From NCBI RefSeq assembly GCF_000259195.1, contig NZ_JH650773.1:36754-100753 (forward strand): 64,000 nucleotides of DNA. Reading direction: 5' to 3'. The stretch comes from Pseudomonas donghuensis (GTDB lineage: Bacteria > Pseudomonadota > Gammaproteobacteria > Pseudomonadales > Pseudomonadaceae). Shown piece after piece: positions 56,791-64,000 of this stretch. Numbering within the stretch: position 1 is the first letter of the stretch; every line of letters begins with the position of its first letter. Below the pieces are notes generated by a model. The model did no database searches, was not told the origin of the DNA, and saw only the letters and a list, made by a program, of their open reading frames with translations. Both the position numbers and the translations under genes were made by a program.

Positions 56791-57198
56791 ATGTCCCTGG
56801 AAAAACACGGCAGCTGCCTGTGCGGCGCCGTCAAACTCAGCGTCAGCCTGGAGAAAGCCAGCGTCAACGCCTGCCATTGCAGCATGTGCCGGCAGTGGGG
56901 CGGAGGGCCGTTCCTGTCGGTGCATTGCGCTGAGCCGGTGCAGTTCACCCGCGGCCAGCCGGTGTTCCATGACTCATCCGACTGGGCCCAGCGCGGTTTC
57001 TGTGGCACCTGCGGCACGCACCTGTTGTACCGGCTGAAATCTGGCAATTTCGATGCGGTGTCGGTCGGTGTGCTGGAGGGCGATACCGACTGGATCTTCG
57101 ATCTGCAGGTGTATGTCGACAAGAAACCGGGCTACTACTGTTTTGCCAACCGGACCGAGGAAATGACCGCCGCGCAGGTCGAGGCCATGTTCAGCTAA
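56791..57198 (+). CDS. GFA family (CENP-V/GFA) zinc-binding protein
   Basis: A 135-aa protein from ATG 56791 with AAGGAG 8 bases upstream. The paired zinc Cys of the GFA family are visible: GSCLCGAVKL, CHCSMCRQWGGGPF and FCGTCGTHLLY. The family includes glutathione-dependent formaldehyde-activating enzyme homologues; most have no proven reaction. Its end overlaps the convergent LysR gene by 8 bases. Confidence 0.92.
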   Translation: MSLEKHGSCLCGAVKLSVSLEKASVNACHCSMCRQWGGGPFLSVHCAEPVQFTRGQPVFHDSSDWAQRGFCGTCGTHLLYRLKSGNFDAVSVGVLEGDTDWIFDLQVYVDKKPGYYCFANRTEEMTAAQVEAMFS

Positions 57199-58084
57199 GC
57201 GCCAGTAACCATGCCTCGAACACTTGGGCCGCCGGCGAGCGCAGGGCCTGTTTGTCGTGCACCAGGTAGTCGGCTTGCCCGGTGTGCACGACAAACGCTG
57301 ACACCTGGCGGATCGAGCCGGTGTCGATCCGCTCGCGGGCCATGAACTCCCAGCCCAGGCCTACGCCCATTCCCTGCATGACCGCATCGAACACCAGGTT
57401 GACCTGGTTGAACGTCACCGCATTTGCCGGCGCCTGGTAGCGCAGGCCCTGATGGGCGAACCAGTCCTGCCAGTCCAGGCAGTTCCAGGCCGAGGCATCC
57501 AGTTGAATCAACGGCAAGGCCTGCAACTCGCTCAGTGAATGCACGGCGGGCAGGGCCCGCTTGACGCTGGCAATGGGGTAGATGGTCTCGTCGAACAGCT
57601 TGCTGGCCTTGAGCGAGCTCCAGTGGCCATGGCCGTAGAGAATGCCGAAGTCGTAGTTGCCGATATCGCTCTCGCTGATTTCGTTGCTGGCGTGAATGTT
57701 CACCGTCAGCTCCGGGTGCTGCTCGTTGAAGCGCAGCAAGCGCGGGAACAACCAGTACTGGGCCACCGCGTGGGTGCAGATGACGCTGACGTTGCGGCTG
57801 CCGTGGCCGCTTTTCAGGCGCAGCACATTGGCCAGCAGGCTTTCGAGCATGGGCTCGACGATGGCGTTGAAGCCGTCGCCTGCCGGCGTCAGGGCAATGC
57901 CCCGGGCACGGCGTTCGAACAGCACCGCGCCCAGGTGCTCCTCCAGCACCTTGATCTGTTTGCTCACCGCGCTCTGGGTCAGGTACAGCTCGCTGGCGGC
58001 ACGGGTAAAGCTGCCGGTACGCACCACGGCCTCGAAGGCGATCAGGGTGTCCAGTGGTGGCAGGTGACGGCTGAAGCGGCTCAT
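57191..58084 (-). CDS. LysR family transcriptional regulator (GcvA-like)
   Basis: A 297-aa regulator; the start at 58084 gives MSRFSRHLPPLDTLIAFEAV, the usual GcvA-type beginning (a longer frame up to 58237 is unlikely). HTH at about 20-45 (SFTRAASELYLTQSAVSKQI), and a periplasmic-binding-like effector domain in the rest. It is divergent from the DMT transporter, which it probably controls; an ATTCC-N5-GGAAT palindrome lies between them. The effector is unknown. Confidence 0.9.
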   Translation of the reverse strand: MSRFSRHLPPLDTLIAFEAVVRTGSFTRAASELYLTQSAVSKQIKVLEEHLGAVLFERRARGIALTPAGDGFNAIVEPMLESLLANVLRLKSGHGSRNVSVICTHAVAQYWLFPRLLRFNEQHPELTVNIHASNEISESDIGNYDFGILYGHGHWSSLKASKLFDETIYPIASVKRALPAVHSLSELQALPLIQLDASAWNCLDWQDWFAHQGLRYQAPANAVTFNQVNLVFDAVMQGMGVGLGWEFMARERIDTGSIRQVSAFVVHTGQADYLVHDKQALRSPAAQVFEAWLLALS

Positions 58085-58144
58085 GTGGCGATCCGGTCTG
58101 GGGAATGGCTGAATCATAAAGTCGATGCTTTCAGCGTTAAAGGT

Positions 58145-58159
58145 ATTCCTCAGGGGAAT
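58145..58159. promoter_or_regulatory. LysR-type operator candidate
   Basis: ATTCCTCAGGGGAAT is a 5-bp perfect dyad with the T-N11-A pattern of LysR regulators, in the 153-base gap between the divergent LysR and transporter genes. Confidence 0.6.
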
Positions 58160-58237
58160 GCCTGCATGCCGAATGATCTTTTGTCCAGACGTTATCCAGG
58201 CGGTAGCCTGCGCACTTCTTTGAACAGGAGCAGGCAC

Positions 58238-59170
58238 GTGAAACGGGGTGTGGTCTATGCCGGTACAGCCGGTGCGATGTGGGGGCTGGTGCTGATGGTG
58301 CCGCAGCTGTTGCCGGAGTTCAGCCCGGTGCTACTCAGTTGCGCGCGCTTCGTGCTGTTCGGCCTGGTGACGCTGGTGTTGGCGATTCCCATGCGCAAAG
58401 CCCTGAAACGTCTGACCTTGAGCGACCTGTGGATGATCGGCCGCCTGGCCCTGATCGGCAACCTGCTGTATTTCATCTGCCTGGTGGCGGCGATCCAGCG
58501 GCTGGGCGTGGCGCCGGCGTCGTTGATCGTCGGCGTGCTGCCATTGACCATCACCCTGTATGGCCGCCACGACAGCGGCGGGGTGGCGCTGCGGCAATTG
58601 TTGCTGCCGCTGGGCCTGATCCTTGCCGGTATGCTCTGCATCAACCTGCAGACCTTTGCGCTGGAGCCCGGGGCGGTGGCCGACAAGCTTGCCGGTGTGC
58701 TCTATGCCCTGGGCGCGCTGGCCTGCTGGACCTGGTACGCGGTGCACAACAGCCGTTACCTCAAGCAGTGCGGGCATTTTGATAGCCATCAGTGGTCGGT
58801 GCTCAGCGGAGTGATGACCGGCGTGTTCAGCCTGGTACTGGTGGCGGTGCTGGCGCTGTGGCAGCCGGCCCCGTTGCAGGTCCAGGCGCCGCCTGAGCGT
58901 TGGGCGCTGTTCTGGCTGTACAGCCTGGGGTGCGCGGTGTTCGGCTCGTGGCTGGCGGCGGTGTTGTGGAATGCCGCGTCCAAGCGTATGCCGCTGACCC
59001 TGAGTGGCCAGTTGATCGTCTTCGAAACCCTGTTCGCCTTGCTCTACGCCTTCATCTGGCGCCAGAGCGGCCCGAGCCTGCTGGAGGGGGCGGCGATTGT
59101 CCTGGTGATCGGCGGCGTGTGCTGGTCGATGCGCCAGCATGAGCCGGGCAGGGCGCCAGCGACTGCCTGA
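58238..59170 (+). CDS. DMT superfamily (EamA) transporter
   Basis: A 310-aa inner-membrane protein from GTG 58238, with AGGAG 7 bases upstream; an open frame reaching far back over the LysR gene is antisense artefact. There are about ten hydrophobic segments in two EamA halves (GAMWGLVLMVPQLLPEFSPV; LGCAVFGSWLAAVLWNAASK). Such carriers export amino acids or other metabolites. Substrate is unknown; regulation by the divergent LysR is likely. Confidence 0.88.
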   Translation: MKRGVVYAGTAGAMWGLVLMVPQLLPEFSPVLLSCARFVLFGLVTLVLAIPMRKALKRLTLSDLWMIGRLALIGNLLYFICLVAAIQRLGVAPASLIVGVLPLTITLYGRHDSGGVALRQLLLPLGLILAGMLCINLQTFALEPGAVADKLAGVLYALGALACWTWYAVHNSRYLKQCGHFDSHQWSVLSGVMTGVFSLVLVAVLALWQPAPLQVQAPPERWALFWLYSLGCAVFGSWLAAVLWNAASKRMPLTLSGQLIVFETLFALLYAFIWRQSGPSLLEGAAIVLVIGGVCWSMRQHEPGRAPATA

Positions 59171-59175
59171 GGCCC

Positions 59176-59204
59176 GTGTGGGAGCGGGTTTGCCCCGCGA
59201 TGCC
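59176..59204. repeat. Single REP after the DMT transporter
   Basis: GTGTGGGAGCGGGTTTGCCC, then CGCGATGCC: one REP unit of the same family as 19896 and 46284, 6 bases after the transporter stop. Confidence 0.85.
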
Positions 59205-59290
59205 ATGATGGTCATGGGCCTTGCAAAACCCCGCCAACCCTGCGAAAACGCTGGCCACCAAAGGCATATTCCGCTTCAACGAGGTCAAGC

Positions 59291-59629
59291 ATGAGCAGCG
59301 AACTGCAAATCATCGATATCCAGCCAGGCAACGGCAAAGCCGTGGTCAAGGGCGCGCTGATCACTACCCATTACACCGGCTGGCTCGCCGACGGCAGCGA
59401 ATTCGATTCTTCCCACAGCCGCGGCAAGCCGTTCCAGTGCGTGATCGGCACCGGCCGGGTGATCAAGGGCTGGGACCAGGGCCTGATGGGCATGCAGGTC
59501 GGCGGCAAGCGCAAGCTGCTGGTGCCGGCGCATCTGGGCTATGGCGAGCGCAGCGTAGGCGCGATCCCGCCCAATTCGGACCTGACCTTCGAGATCGAAC
59601 TGCTCGAAGTCCTTACCCGCGACGATTGA
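59291..59629 (+). CDS. FKBP-type peptidyl-prolyl isomerase
   Basis: A 112-aa single FKBP domain with no signal peptide, so cytoplasmic. Active-site residues are present: HYTGWLADGSEFDSS, VIKGWDQGLMGMQVG and LGYGERSVGAIPPNSDLTFE. It speeds cis-trans change at proline bonds during folding. The next gene follows after 16 bases, so the two may be co-transcribed. Confidence 0.96.
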   Translation: MSSELQIIDIQPGNGKAVVKGALITTHYTGWLADGSEFDSSHSRGKPFQCVIGTGRVIKGWDQGLMGMQVGGKRKLLVPAHLGYGERSVGAIPPNSDLTFEIELLEVLTRDD

Positions 59630-59645
59630 TACAGGAGCACCCTGC

Positions 59646-60056
59646 ATGGATGCAGTCATTCAAGAGCAGCCTTCTGGCTGCGGTATTGCCGCCTGCGCCG
59701 CCCTGGCGCAGATCGATTATGCCCAGGCCCGGCAGTTGGCCAATTCACTCGGTATTCATGCCGAGGACCCGCAATTGTGGTCCGACGCCACCTACGTACG
59801 GCGCTTGCTGAGCCACCTGGGCATTACCGCCAATGCCGAGCAGACCCTGTTCAGCAACTGGCAGGCGCTGCCCAACCGGGCACTGCTGGCGATCAAATGG
59901 CGCTTGCACAACGGTCGGCCCTTCTGGCATTGGGTGGTGTTCGTGCGTGAGGCCGGTGAGTGTTACGTGCTGGACTCCAAGAAGGCCCTCAAGCACAACC
60001 GCCGGCAGGATTTCGGCCGGATGAAACCGAAGTGGTTCATCGCCATCGGCACCTGA
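59646..60056 (+). CDS. C39-like papain-fold protein
   Basis: A 136-aa cytoplasmic protein with the C39 catalytic pattern: Gln8 and Cys12 in QEQPSGCGIAACAAL, His95 in PFWHWVVFV and Asp110 in CYVLDSKK. AGGAG lies 8 bases before the ATG. C39 domains normally cut double-glycine leader peptides as part of ABC exporters, but this one stands alone beside an FKBP gene, with no exporter near. Protease activity is suggested by the intact triad; the substrate is unknown. Confidence 0.75.
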   Translation: MDAVIQEQPSGCGIAACAALAQIDYAQARQLANSLGIHAEDPQLWSDATYVRRLLSHLGITANAEQTLFSNWQALPNRALLAIKWRLHNGRPFWHWVVFVREAGECYVLDSKKALKHNRRQDFGRMKPKWFIAIGT

Positions 60057-60194
60057 CAGCCGTCTTAATTCAGCAACATCACCACGCTACAGTGGCCTCA
60101 GGCTCAGGGCCGAGCCTTCAGGGATCGAACCAATCGGCATTCTTGCACTCTGAAGCATGCCCGATTCCATGGACGGAACATCAGACAGGGATCC

Positions 60195-60216
60195 CCCCGC
60201 GGCTTCGGCCGCGGGG
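60195..60216 (+). other. UUCG-capped GC hairpin in the leader of the phosphatase gene
   Basis: CCCCGCGGC-TTCG-GCCGCGGGG is a perfect 9-bp stem capped by the very stable UUCG tetraloop, 45 bases before the phosphatase ATG. No T run follows. The 205-base gap (60057-60261) holds no gene; this is its only strong structure. Confidence 0.75.
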
Positions 60217-60261
60217 TGGCACAGGCGGGTCAGCCTCAACCCTTTTGCTGTGAAGAGCCCT

Positions 60262-60924
60262 ATGAAGTTGCCGTCCCTGTTCATGCGTCACCGTCACGCC
60301 GCGTTGTCCCTTGCTCTGCTTGCCGGTGTCGGCCTGCTGGCCGTCGAGGCGGTGGAAAGTCGCGCCGAACCTGTGGACGGTGTGCAGACCCTGGTGTTCC
60401 TGCGTCACGCCGAAAAACCCGGCGAAGGCCTGGGGCAGCTCAATTGCCAGGGCCTCAACCGTGCCCTGGACCTGGCCACGCTATTGCCAGAGAAATTCGG
60501 CAAGGCCGACTACGTGTTCGCCGCCAACCCGTCCCGGCAGGTTGAAGAGGGCAGCAAGGACGACGCCTACAGTTACATCCGCCCGCTGATGACCATCAGC
60601 CCCAGCGCCATCAAGCTCGGCCTGCCGGTCAATATCGACTTCGCTGCCAATGACACCGGCGAGCTGGCCGACGAGCTGCTGCAGGACAAATACCGCAACG
60701 CCACCGTCTACACCGCCTGGTCTCACGGCTACCTGCCGGAACTGATCAACAGCGTGGCCGGCAAGGCGCTGGGGGAGAAACGGGTGATCACCGAGGACTG
60801 GGACGGCGGCGATTTCGACTCGATGTATGTGCTGACCCTGACCTGGCACGACGGCAAGGCCAGCCTGCTCAGCCGCAACTACAAGCAGGGCCTGAACAAC
60901 GGCGAGCACACCTGTCCGAGCTGA
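60262..60924 (+). CDS. Secreted histidine phosphatase family protein
   Basis: A 220-aa protein from ATG 60262 (GAAGAG upstream). An N-terminal signal or anchor (about 12-34) precedes the phosphatase signature FLRHAEKPGEG (Arg48, His49) and a second His in AWSHGYLPE. It belongs to the phosphoglycerate mutase-like superfamily; a phosphatase acting in the periplasm is likely, substrate unknown. It is alone on the + strand here. Confidence 0.85.
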   Translation: MKLPSLFMRHRHAALSLALLAGVGLLAVEAVESRAEPVDGVQTLVFLRHAEKPGEGLGQLNCQGLNRALDLATLLPEKFGKADYVFAANPSRQVEEGSKDDAYSYIRPLMTISPSAIKLGLPVNIDFAANDTGELADELLQDKYRNATVYTAWSHGYLPELINSVAGKALGEKRVITEDWDGGDFDSMYVLTLTWHDGKASLLSRNYKQGLNNGEHTCPS

Positions 60925-60927
60925 TCC

Positions 60928-61614
60928 TCAGTTCAGTGCTTCGAACTGCCCCTTGGCTTCGCGCCACTCAAATACCTTGCCCAGGCAATAGCTGCTGGCT
61001 TCCAGCAACACCTGGGTGCTGCCGCCCTCGAGCCGCACCTTGAGGGTGTCAATGCCCTGACTGTGGCAGTCGGGCAGATCGACCTCGAGGGTTTGCACGC
61101 GCTTGCCGCTGGCCTTTTCCATGACCTCGATGGTTTTCACCCGGTCATGGTCATCGGCCAGCGGGATCTGGAAATAGAAGCGCTCGGTGGACGCCGCCTG
61201 GGGTAATGACGGGGTGCCGGCAGGCCAGACTTGCTGATGACCGAAGTCAGCCACCAGGCGCAACTCCAGGGGCAACTGCCTGGCATTGGCGTAGGCTGTC
61301 CAGGTGCCGAGCATGGGCTCTCTGGCGGCGTTGCCATCGGGGTTGTAGAACCTCAGTCGAGCGGTGGGCAAGCCGCCGCTGTCCAGTTCATCCATGAACA
61401 ACTGGCGGCTGTAGTTCACCGAGCGCTTGAGGCGGATCGGCGTGCGATAGCGATCGTAAAAGTAGAAGCCGTGCTTGTAGTCGTTGGTTTTCTCGATCAC
61501 CAGGGTGATCGCTTGCTTGCCCAAGGTGCCGTGGTACACCGACTGGTAGGCCTGGGCGCCAAGGCTCAGGCCGAGCAGCCCGACGGCCAGCAGGCACTTG
61601 CGTAGTGTGCTCAT
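60928..61614 (-). CDS. Secreted protein of unknown function A
   Basis: A 228-aa protein with a clear signal peptide (CLLAVGLLGLSLGAQA, cut near residue 22). The mature start (YQSVYHGTLGKQAITLVIEK) resembles that of the gene beside it (VYQGTQGDTEIEVAL). Two Cys near the end (DLPDCHSQG, SSYCLGKVFEW) may form a disulfide bridge. No family is recognised. It overlaps the upstream gene by 4 bases, so the two form an operon. Confidence 0.8.
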   Translation of the reverse strand: MSTLRKCLLAVGLLGLSLGAQAYQSVYHGTLGKQAITLVIEKTNDYKHGFYFYDRYRTPIRLKRSVNYSRQLFMDELDSGGLPTARLRFYNPDGNAAREPMLGTWTAYANARQLPLELRLVADFGHQQVWPAGTPSLPQAASTERFYFQIPLADDHDRVKTIEVMEKASGKRVQTLEVDLPDCHSQGIDTLKVRLEGGSTQVLLEASSYCLGKVFEWREAKGQFEALN

Positions 61615-62360
61615 CGGTTGCGCTCCATGGCTTGCTGCTCAGTCTTGAGCGCGTAGCGATCGCTGGCCGGTTGATAGACGTAGTACTGCACGGCCTTGCC
61701 GGCAGCGCCACCGCTGGCCAGTTGGCCCACCGGGGTGGCCTTGAAGTCAATCACGCCATCGCCGTTGAAGTCGGCAAAGCTCAGGCTGGCACTGCCTTGA
61801 AAGAACAACGCCAGGTTGTCGATGACCTGCACGGTCTGGCCGCTGGTGCGATCAATGATACTGATGCTATCGACAGTGCCGACGTACTCGCCTGCGCCCT
61901 TGTGCGCGTGCACGCGAAATAGCCGGCGCCCGTCCAATGGCAGTTGCAGCAATTGGCCCTGCCAGGACGAATCCTGGCGGTCGCTGAAACGCGTAACACG
62001 TTTGAGCTGCAGGGTTTGCCGTTCGCGGGTGCGCAGGTTCACCCGGGCACCGCGCAGCTCGCGGTCGTGGGTAAAGACGAAAGGCTGAATCAGCAGTGCG
62101 CAGGAGGGCAGGTCAGGGTTGTTCAGGATGTTGATCAGCAGCGGCAAGCGATGGTCGTAGGGCGTGCGCTCAAGCGGGATCAGCCATTGGCGCTGCGGTT
62201 CCAGCCAGTAACCCTCGATGGTCTTGTGCTGGGCGTCGTAGGTCAGGGCGACTTCGATTTCGGTGTCGCCCTGGGTGCCCTGATAGACGTGCACGGGCGG
62301 CACAGCCAGGACGGCGGCGCTGCTCAGCAGCGTGGCAACGGTAATGAACAGGCGAACCAT
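61611..62360 (-). CDS. Secreted protein of unknown function B
   Basis: About 249 aa from ATG 62360, with AAGGA upstream (an earlier in-frame start at 62390 has none). It has a signal peptide (VRLFITVATLLSSAAVLA). The mature start (VHVYQGTQGDTEIEVALTYD) is like that of the next gene. Near the end is FADFNGDGVIDF, a calcium-binding loop of dockerin / FG-GAP type. No family is recognised; a role outside the cytoplasm is likely. It is first of the two-gene unit. Confidence 0.8.
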   Translation of the reverse strand: MVRLFITVATLLSSAAVLAVPPVHVYQGTQGDTEIEVALTYDAQHKTIEGYWLEPQRQWLIPLERTPYDHRLPLLINILNNPDLPSCALLIQPFVFTHDRELRGARVNLRTRERQTLQLKRVTRFSDRQDSSWQGQLLQLPLDGRRLFRVHAHKGAGEYVGTVDSISIIDRTSGQTVQVIDNLALFFQGSASLSFADFNGDGVIDFKATPVGQLASGGAAGKAVQYYVYQPASDRYALKTEQQAMERNR

Positions 62361-62425
62361 GCTGCGATCCTTGCAAGGGTAGGGGCGCAAGGATGGGCTG
62401 CTTGCCAGCGCTTTTCAAGGCATGG

Positions 62426-63340
62426 CTAGCGGCTGACCCGGGCGATCTGTTCATGGGCCCGCTCGCTGAATAGCCGCAACAGGTCGTCGAGGGTATGCGG
62501 CTGGCTCTCGTTGGCACGGGTCAAGGCATACAGGGTAATGGGCAGGGCGGGATTCAACGGCCGCACCAGCGTTTGCGCCGAGCCCTGGGCGGTAAACGGA
62601 TCGATCAACGCCAGCCCTGCACCGGCTTCGACCATGGCCCGGGCCAGGGAATAGGTCTGTACGCGGATGCTGATTCGCGGTGCCGGCTCCAGGCTCTTCA
62701 GGTAATGGCCGACCTGGGCGGCCAGCGGGTCGCTGCTGCTCAGGCCGATCAACGGCGCATCGGCCAGGGCTTCAACCGCCAGCGGTACGCCCTGGCGGTC
62801 TTCGCGCCAATAGCCCTTCGGCGCCAGTGCCACCAGCATGCCATGGGCCAGGGGCTGCACATTCAAGCCGGGATGTTCGGGATGGCGCAAGGTCAGGGCG
62901 ACGTCGATCTCGCGCATCAGCAACTGCTGCACCAGCTCGCGGCTGTGCAAGCTCGACAGTTCGCACTCGGACTGTGGATGGCGCTCGGCCCACTGGCTGA
63001 TCACCGGGGGGAACAGCGACAGGGCCAAGGCCGGCGTTGCCCCGATACGCAGGGTCATGCCCGGTTGTCGGCGCAGGCTGGCGGCCAGGCGGCGAACGCC
63101 CTCAACGCTGTCGCTGACCTTGTCGACCTCACGTTCCAGCGCCAGGGCCTCCGGGGTGATCTGCAACTTGCCGCGCACGCGCAAAAACAGCGGGAAGCCC
63201 AGCTGCGCTTCGGCGTGCTGGAGAATCTTCGACACCGCAGGCTGCGTCACGTGCAGCAACTGCGCGGCGCCGCTGATGGAGCCGGTCTGGCGGATGGCCT
63301 GGAACACTTCGATATGACGCAAGCGCATGGGGCGGCCCAT
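62426..63340 (-). CDS. LysR family transcriptional regulator
   Basis: A 304-aa LysR regulator: HTH at about 18-42 (TGSISGAAQLLHVTQPAVSK), then an effector domain (about 95-300). It is divergent from the D-amino-acid dehydrogenase-like gene and likely controls it. ATG 63340 follows the usual start, MGRPMRLRHIEVFQAI (a second Met at residue 5 could also serve). Confidence 0.92.
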   Translation of the reverse strand: MGRPMRLRHIEVFQAIRQTGSISGAAQLLHVTQPAVSKILQHAEAQLGFPLFLRVRGKLQITPEALALEREVDKVSDSVEGVRRLAASLRRQPGMTLRIGATPALALSLFPPVISQWAERHPQSECELSSLHSRELVQQLLMREIDVALTLRHPEHPGLNVQPLAHGMLVALAPKGYWREDRQGVPLAVEALADAPLIGLSSSDPLAAQVGHYLKSLEPAPRISIRVQTYSLARAMVEAGAGLALIDPFTAQGSAQTLVRPLNPALPITLYALTRANESQPHTLDDLLRLFSERAHEQIARVSR

Positions 63341-63433
63341 AACCTTTGTTTATGCTTTACCCATTTTTATTCATTATCGCCAGGCTGTCACCGGGCCTAG
63401 TCTGAAGGCCTTCGGATTGGCGGATGAAAGCAC

Positions 63434-64000
63434 ATGGCACAGCGGGTAACGGTGATCGGCGGCGGCGTCATTGGTCTGGCAACGGCCTACGCCCTGGTGC
63501 GTGACGGCTTTGCCGTCGACCTGATCGAGGCACGTGACAGCCTTGCCAGCGGCGCCAGCTTTGCCAACGGCGGGCAGTTGTCTTATCGCTATGTTGCACC
63601 CCTGGCCGATGCCGGGGTGCCGTTGCAAGCGCTGGGCTGGCTGCTGCGCCGCGACTCGCCACTGAAACTGCGCCCGCGTCTGGACCTGGCGCAATGGCGC
63701 TGGATGGGGGCCTTCATGGCCGCATGCCGCAGTTCGGTCAATCGTGCCAATGCCGCACACTTGCTGCGCCTGGCCCTGCACAGTCAGAGCACGTTGATGC
63801 AATGGCGCGAGGAAGACGCACTGGATGGGTTCGCCTGGCGGCGTAACGGCAAGTTGGTGACCTTTCGTAACCGCGCAAGCTTCGCGCATGCCCGCCAGCA
63901 CCTGCTCGACCCGCAAGGCCAGCGCGTGCTTGATGGGCAAGAGATCGGCGCGCTGGAGCCGGCCTTGGCCAATGCCCCTTTCATCGGCGGGGGGGTTTTC
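63434..64000 (+). CDS. D-amino acid dehydrogenase-like FAD oxidoreductase (N-terminal part)
   Basis: The first 189 residues of a DadA/DAO-type flavoprotein, cut by the window end. The FAD-binding motif VIGGGVIGLATAYAL (about 7-21) is followed by the acidic end of the second strand (DLIEARD) and SGASFANGGQLSYRYVAPLAD, typical of DadA-like enzymes. These oxidise D-amino acids to keto acids in the membrane respiratory chain. The divergent LysR gene is its likely regulator. It may be a second DadA; substrate unknown. Confidence 0.88.
   Translation, partial: MAQRVTVIGGGVIGLATAYALVRDGFAVDLIEARDSLASGASFANGGQLSYRYVAPLADAGVPLQALGWLLRRDSPLKLRPRLDLAQWRWMGAFMAACRSSVNRANAAHLLRLALHSQSTLMQWREEDALDGFAWRRNGKLVTFRNRASFAHARQHLLDPQGQRVLDGQEIGALEPALANAPFIGGGVF

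Noticed and set aside
57539..58237. Upstream extension that would give a 543-residue transporter
   Set aside because: The extension is antisense to the LysR gene, while a ribosome site and GTG at 58238 give a normal 310-residue DMT transporter.
63404..63413. GAAGGCCTTC palindrome as an operator of the DadA-like gene
   Set aside because: It is only 10 bases, lacks the T-N11-A pattern of LysR sites and lies very near the start codon; chance is likely in GC-rich DNA.

Overview
The window is a long stretch of chromosome from a fluorescent Pseudomonas, most like the P. putida / P. entomophila side of the genus. The evidence is GC-rich coding sequence, paired Pseudomonas REP hairpins ending in the familiar GCGGGC..AGGAGC pattern, sigma-54 and FliA promoters of Pseudomonas type, and a gene order typical of pseudomonads. 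There is no sign of a prophage, insertion sequence, CRISPR array, tRNA or rRNA. Almost everything is coded on the + strand.

Region 1 (1-9.9 kb) holds the end of flgL, then a flagellin-glycosylation island: two very large modular glycosyltransferases of the Fgt1/Fgt2 type and a FabH-like ketoacyl synthase III. After these come the flagellin gene fliC (282 aa, from a textbook sigma-28 promoter) and flaG. Region 2 (9.9-17 kb) holds fliD, fliS, fliT and the regulators fleQ, fleS and fleR. Region 3 (16.7-34.3 kb) is the basal body and export apparatus: fliEFGHIJ, the HsbA-HsbR-HptB signalling cassette, fliK, fliLMNOPQR-flhB and flhA. Sigma-54 promoters with GG-N10-GC spacing stand before fleS, fliE, fliK, fliL and flhA.

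Region 4 (34.3-46.3 kb) holds the polar placement and number genes flhF and fleN, the sigma factor fliA, the chemotaxis genes cheY, cheZ, cheA and cheB, the second stator pair motC-motD, and the polar array genes parC-parP-cheW followed by a small DUF2802 gene. On the minus strand, facing this operon, is a two-gene unit: a second FliK-like protein and a free-standing FlhB C-terminal domain. Region 5 (48.4-55.8 kb) is a complete cytochrome c maturation operon ccmABCDEFGHI (the very short ccmD included), ending in a small lipoprotein gene.

Region 6 (55.8-64 kb) is ordinary accessory metabolism: a 2-hydroxyacid dehydrogenase, a GFA-family protein, a LysR regulator divergent from a DMT transporter, an FKBP prolyl isomerase, a C39-like papain-fold protein, a histidine phosphatase, two tandem secreted proteins of unknown function that look like paralogues, and a LysR regulator divergent from a D-amino-acid-dehydrogenase-like oxidoreductase cut by the window end.

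The regulatory order can be read in the DNA. FleQ (probable sigma-70 promoter) would act with sigma-54 on fleSR and on the fliE, fliL and flhA operons; fliA lies in the flhA-flhF-fleN block; FliA promoters then drive fliC and fliST. The least explained items are the repeated helical motif in the CheA linker, the FliM-like motif in FliN, the FliK2/FhlB unit, the structured region with an inverted repeat and microsatellite before fliC, the perfect REP palindrome inside the fliEFGHIJ operon, and the secreted paralogue pair near 61-62 kb.
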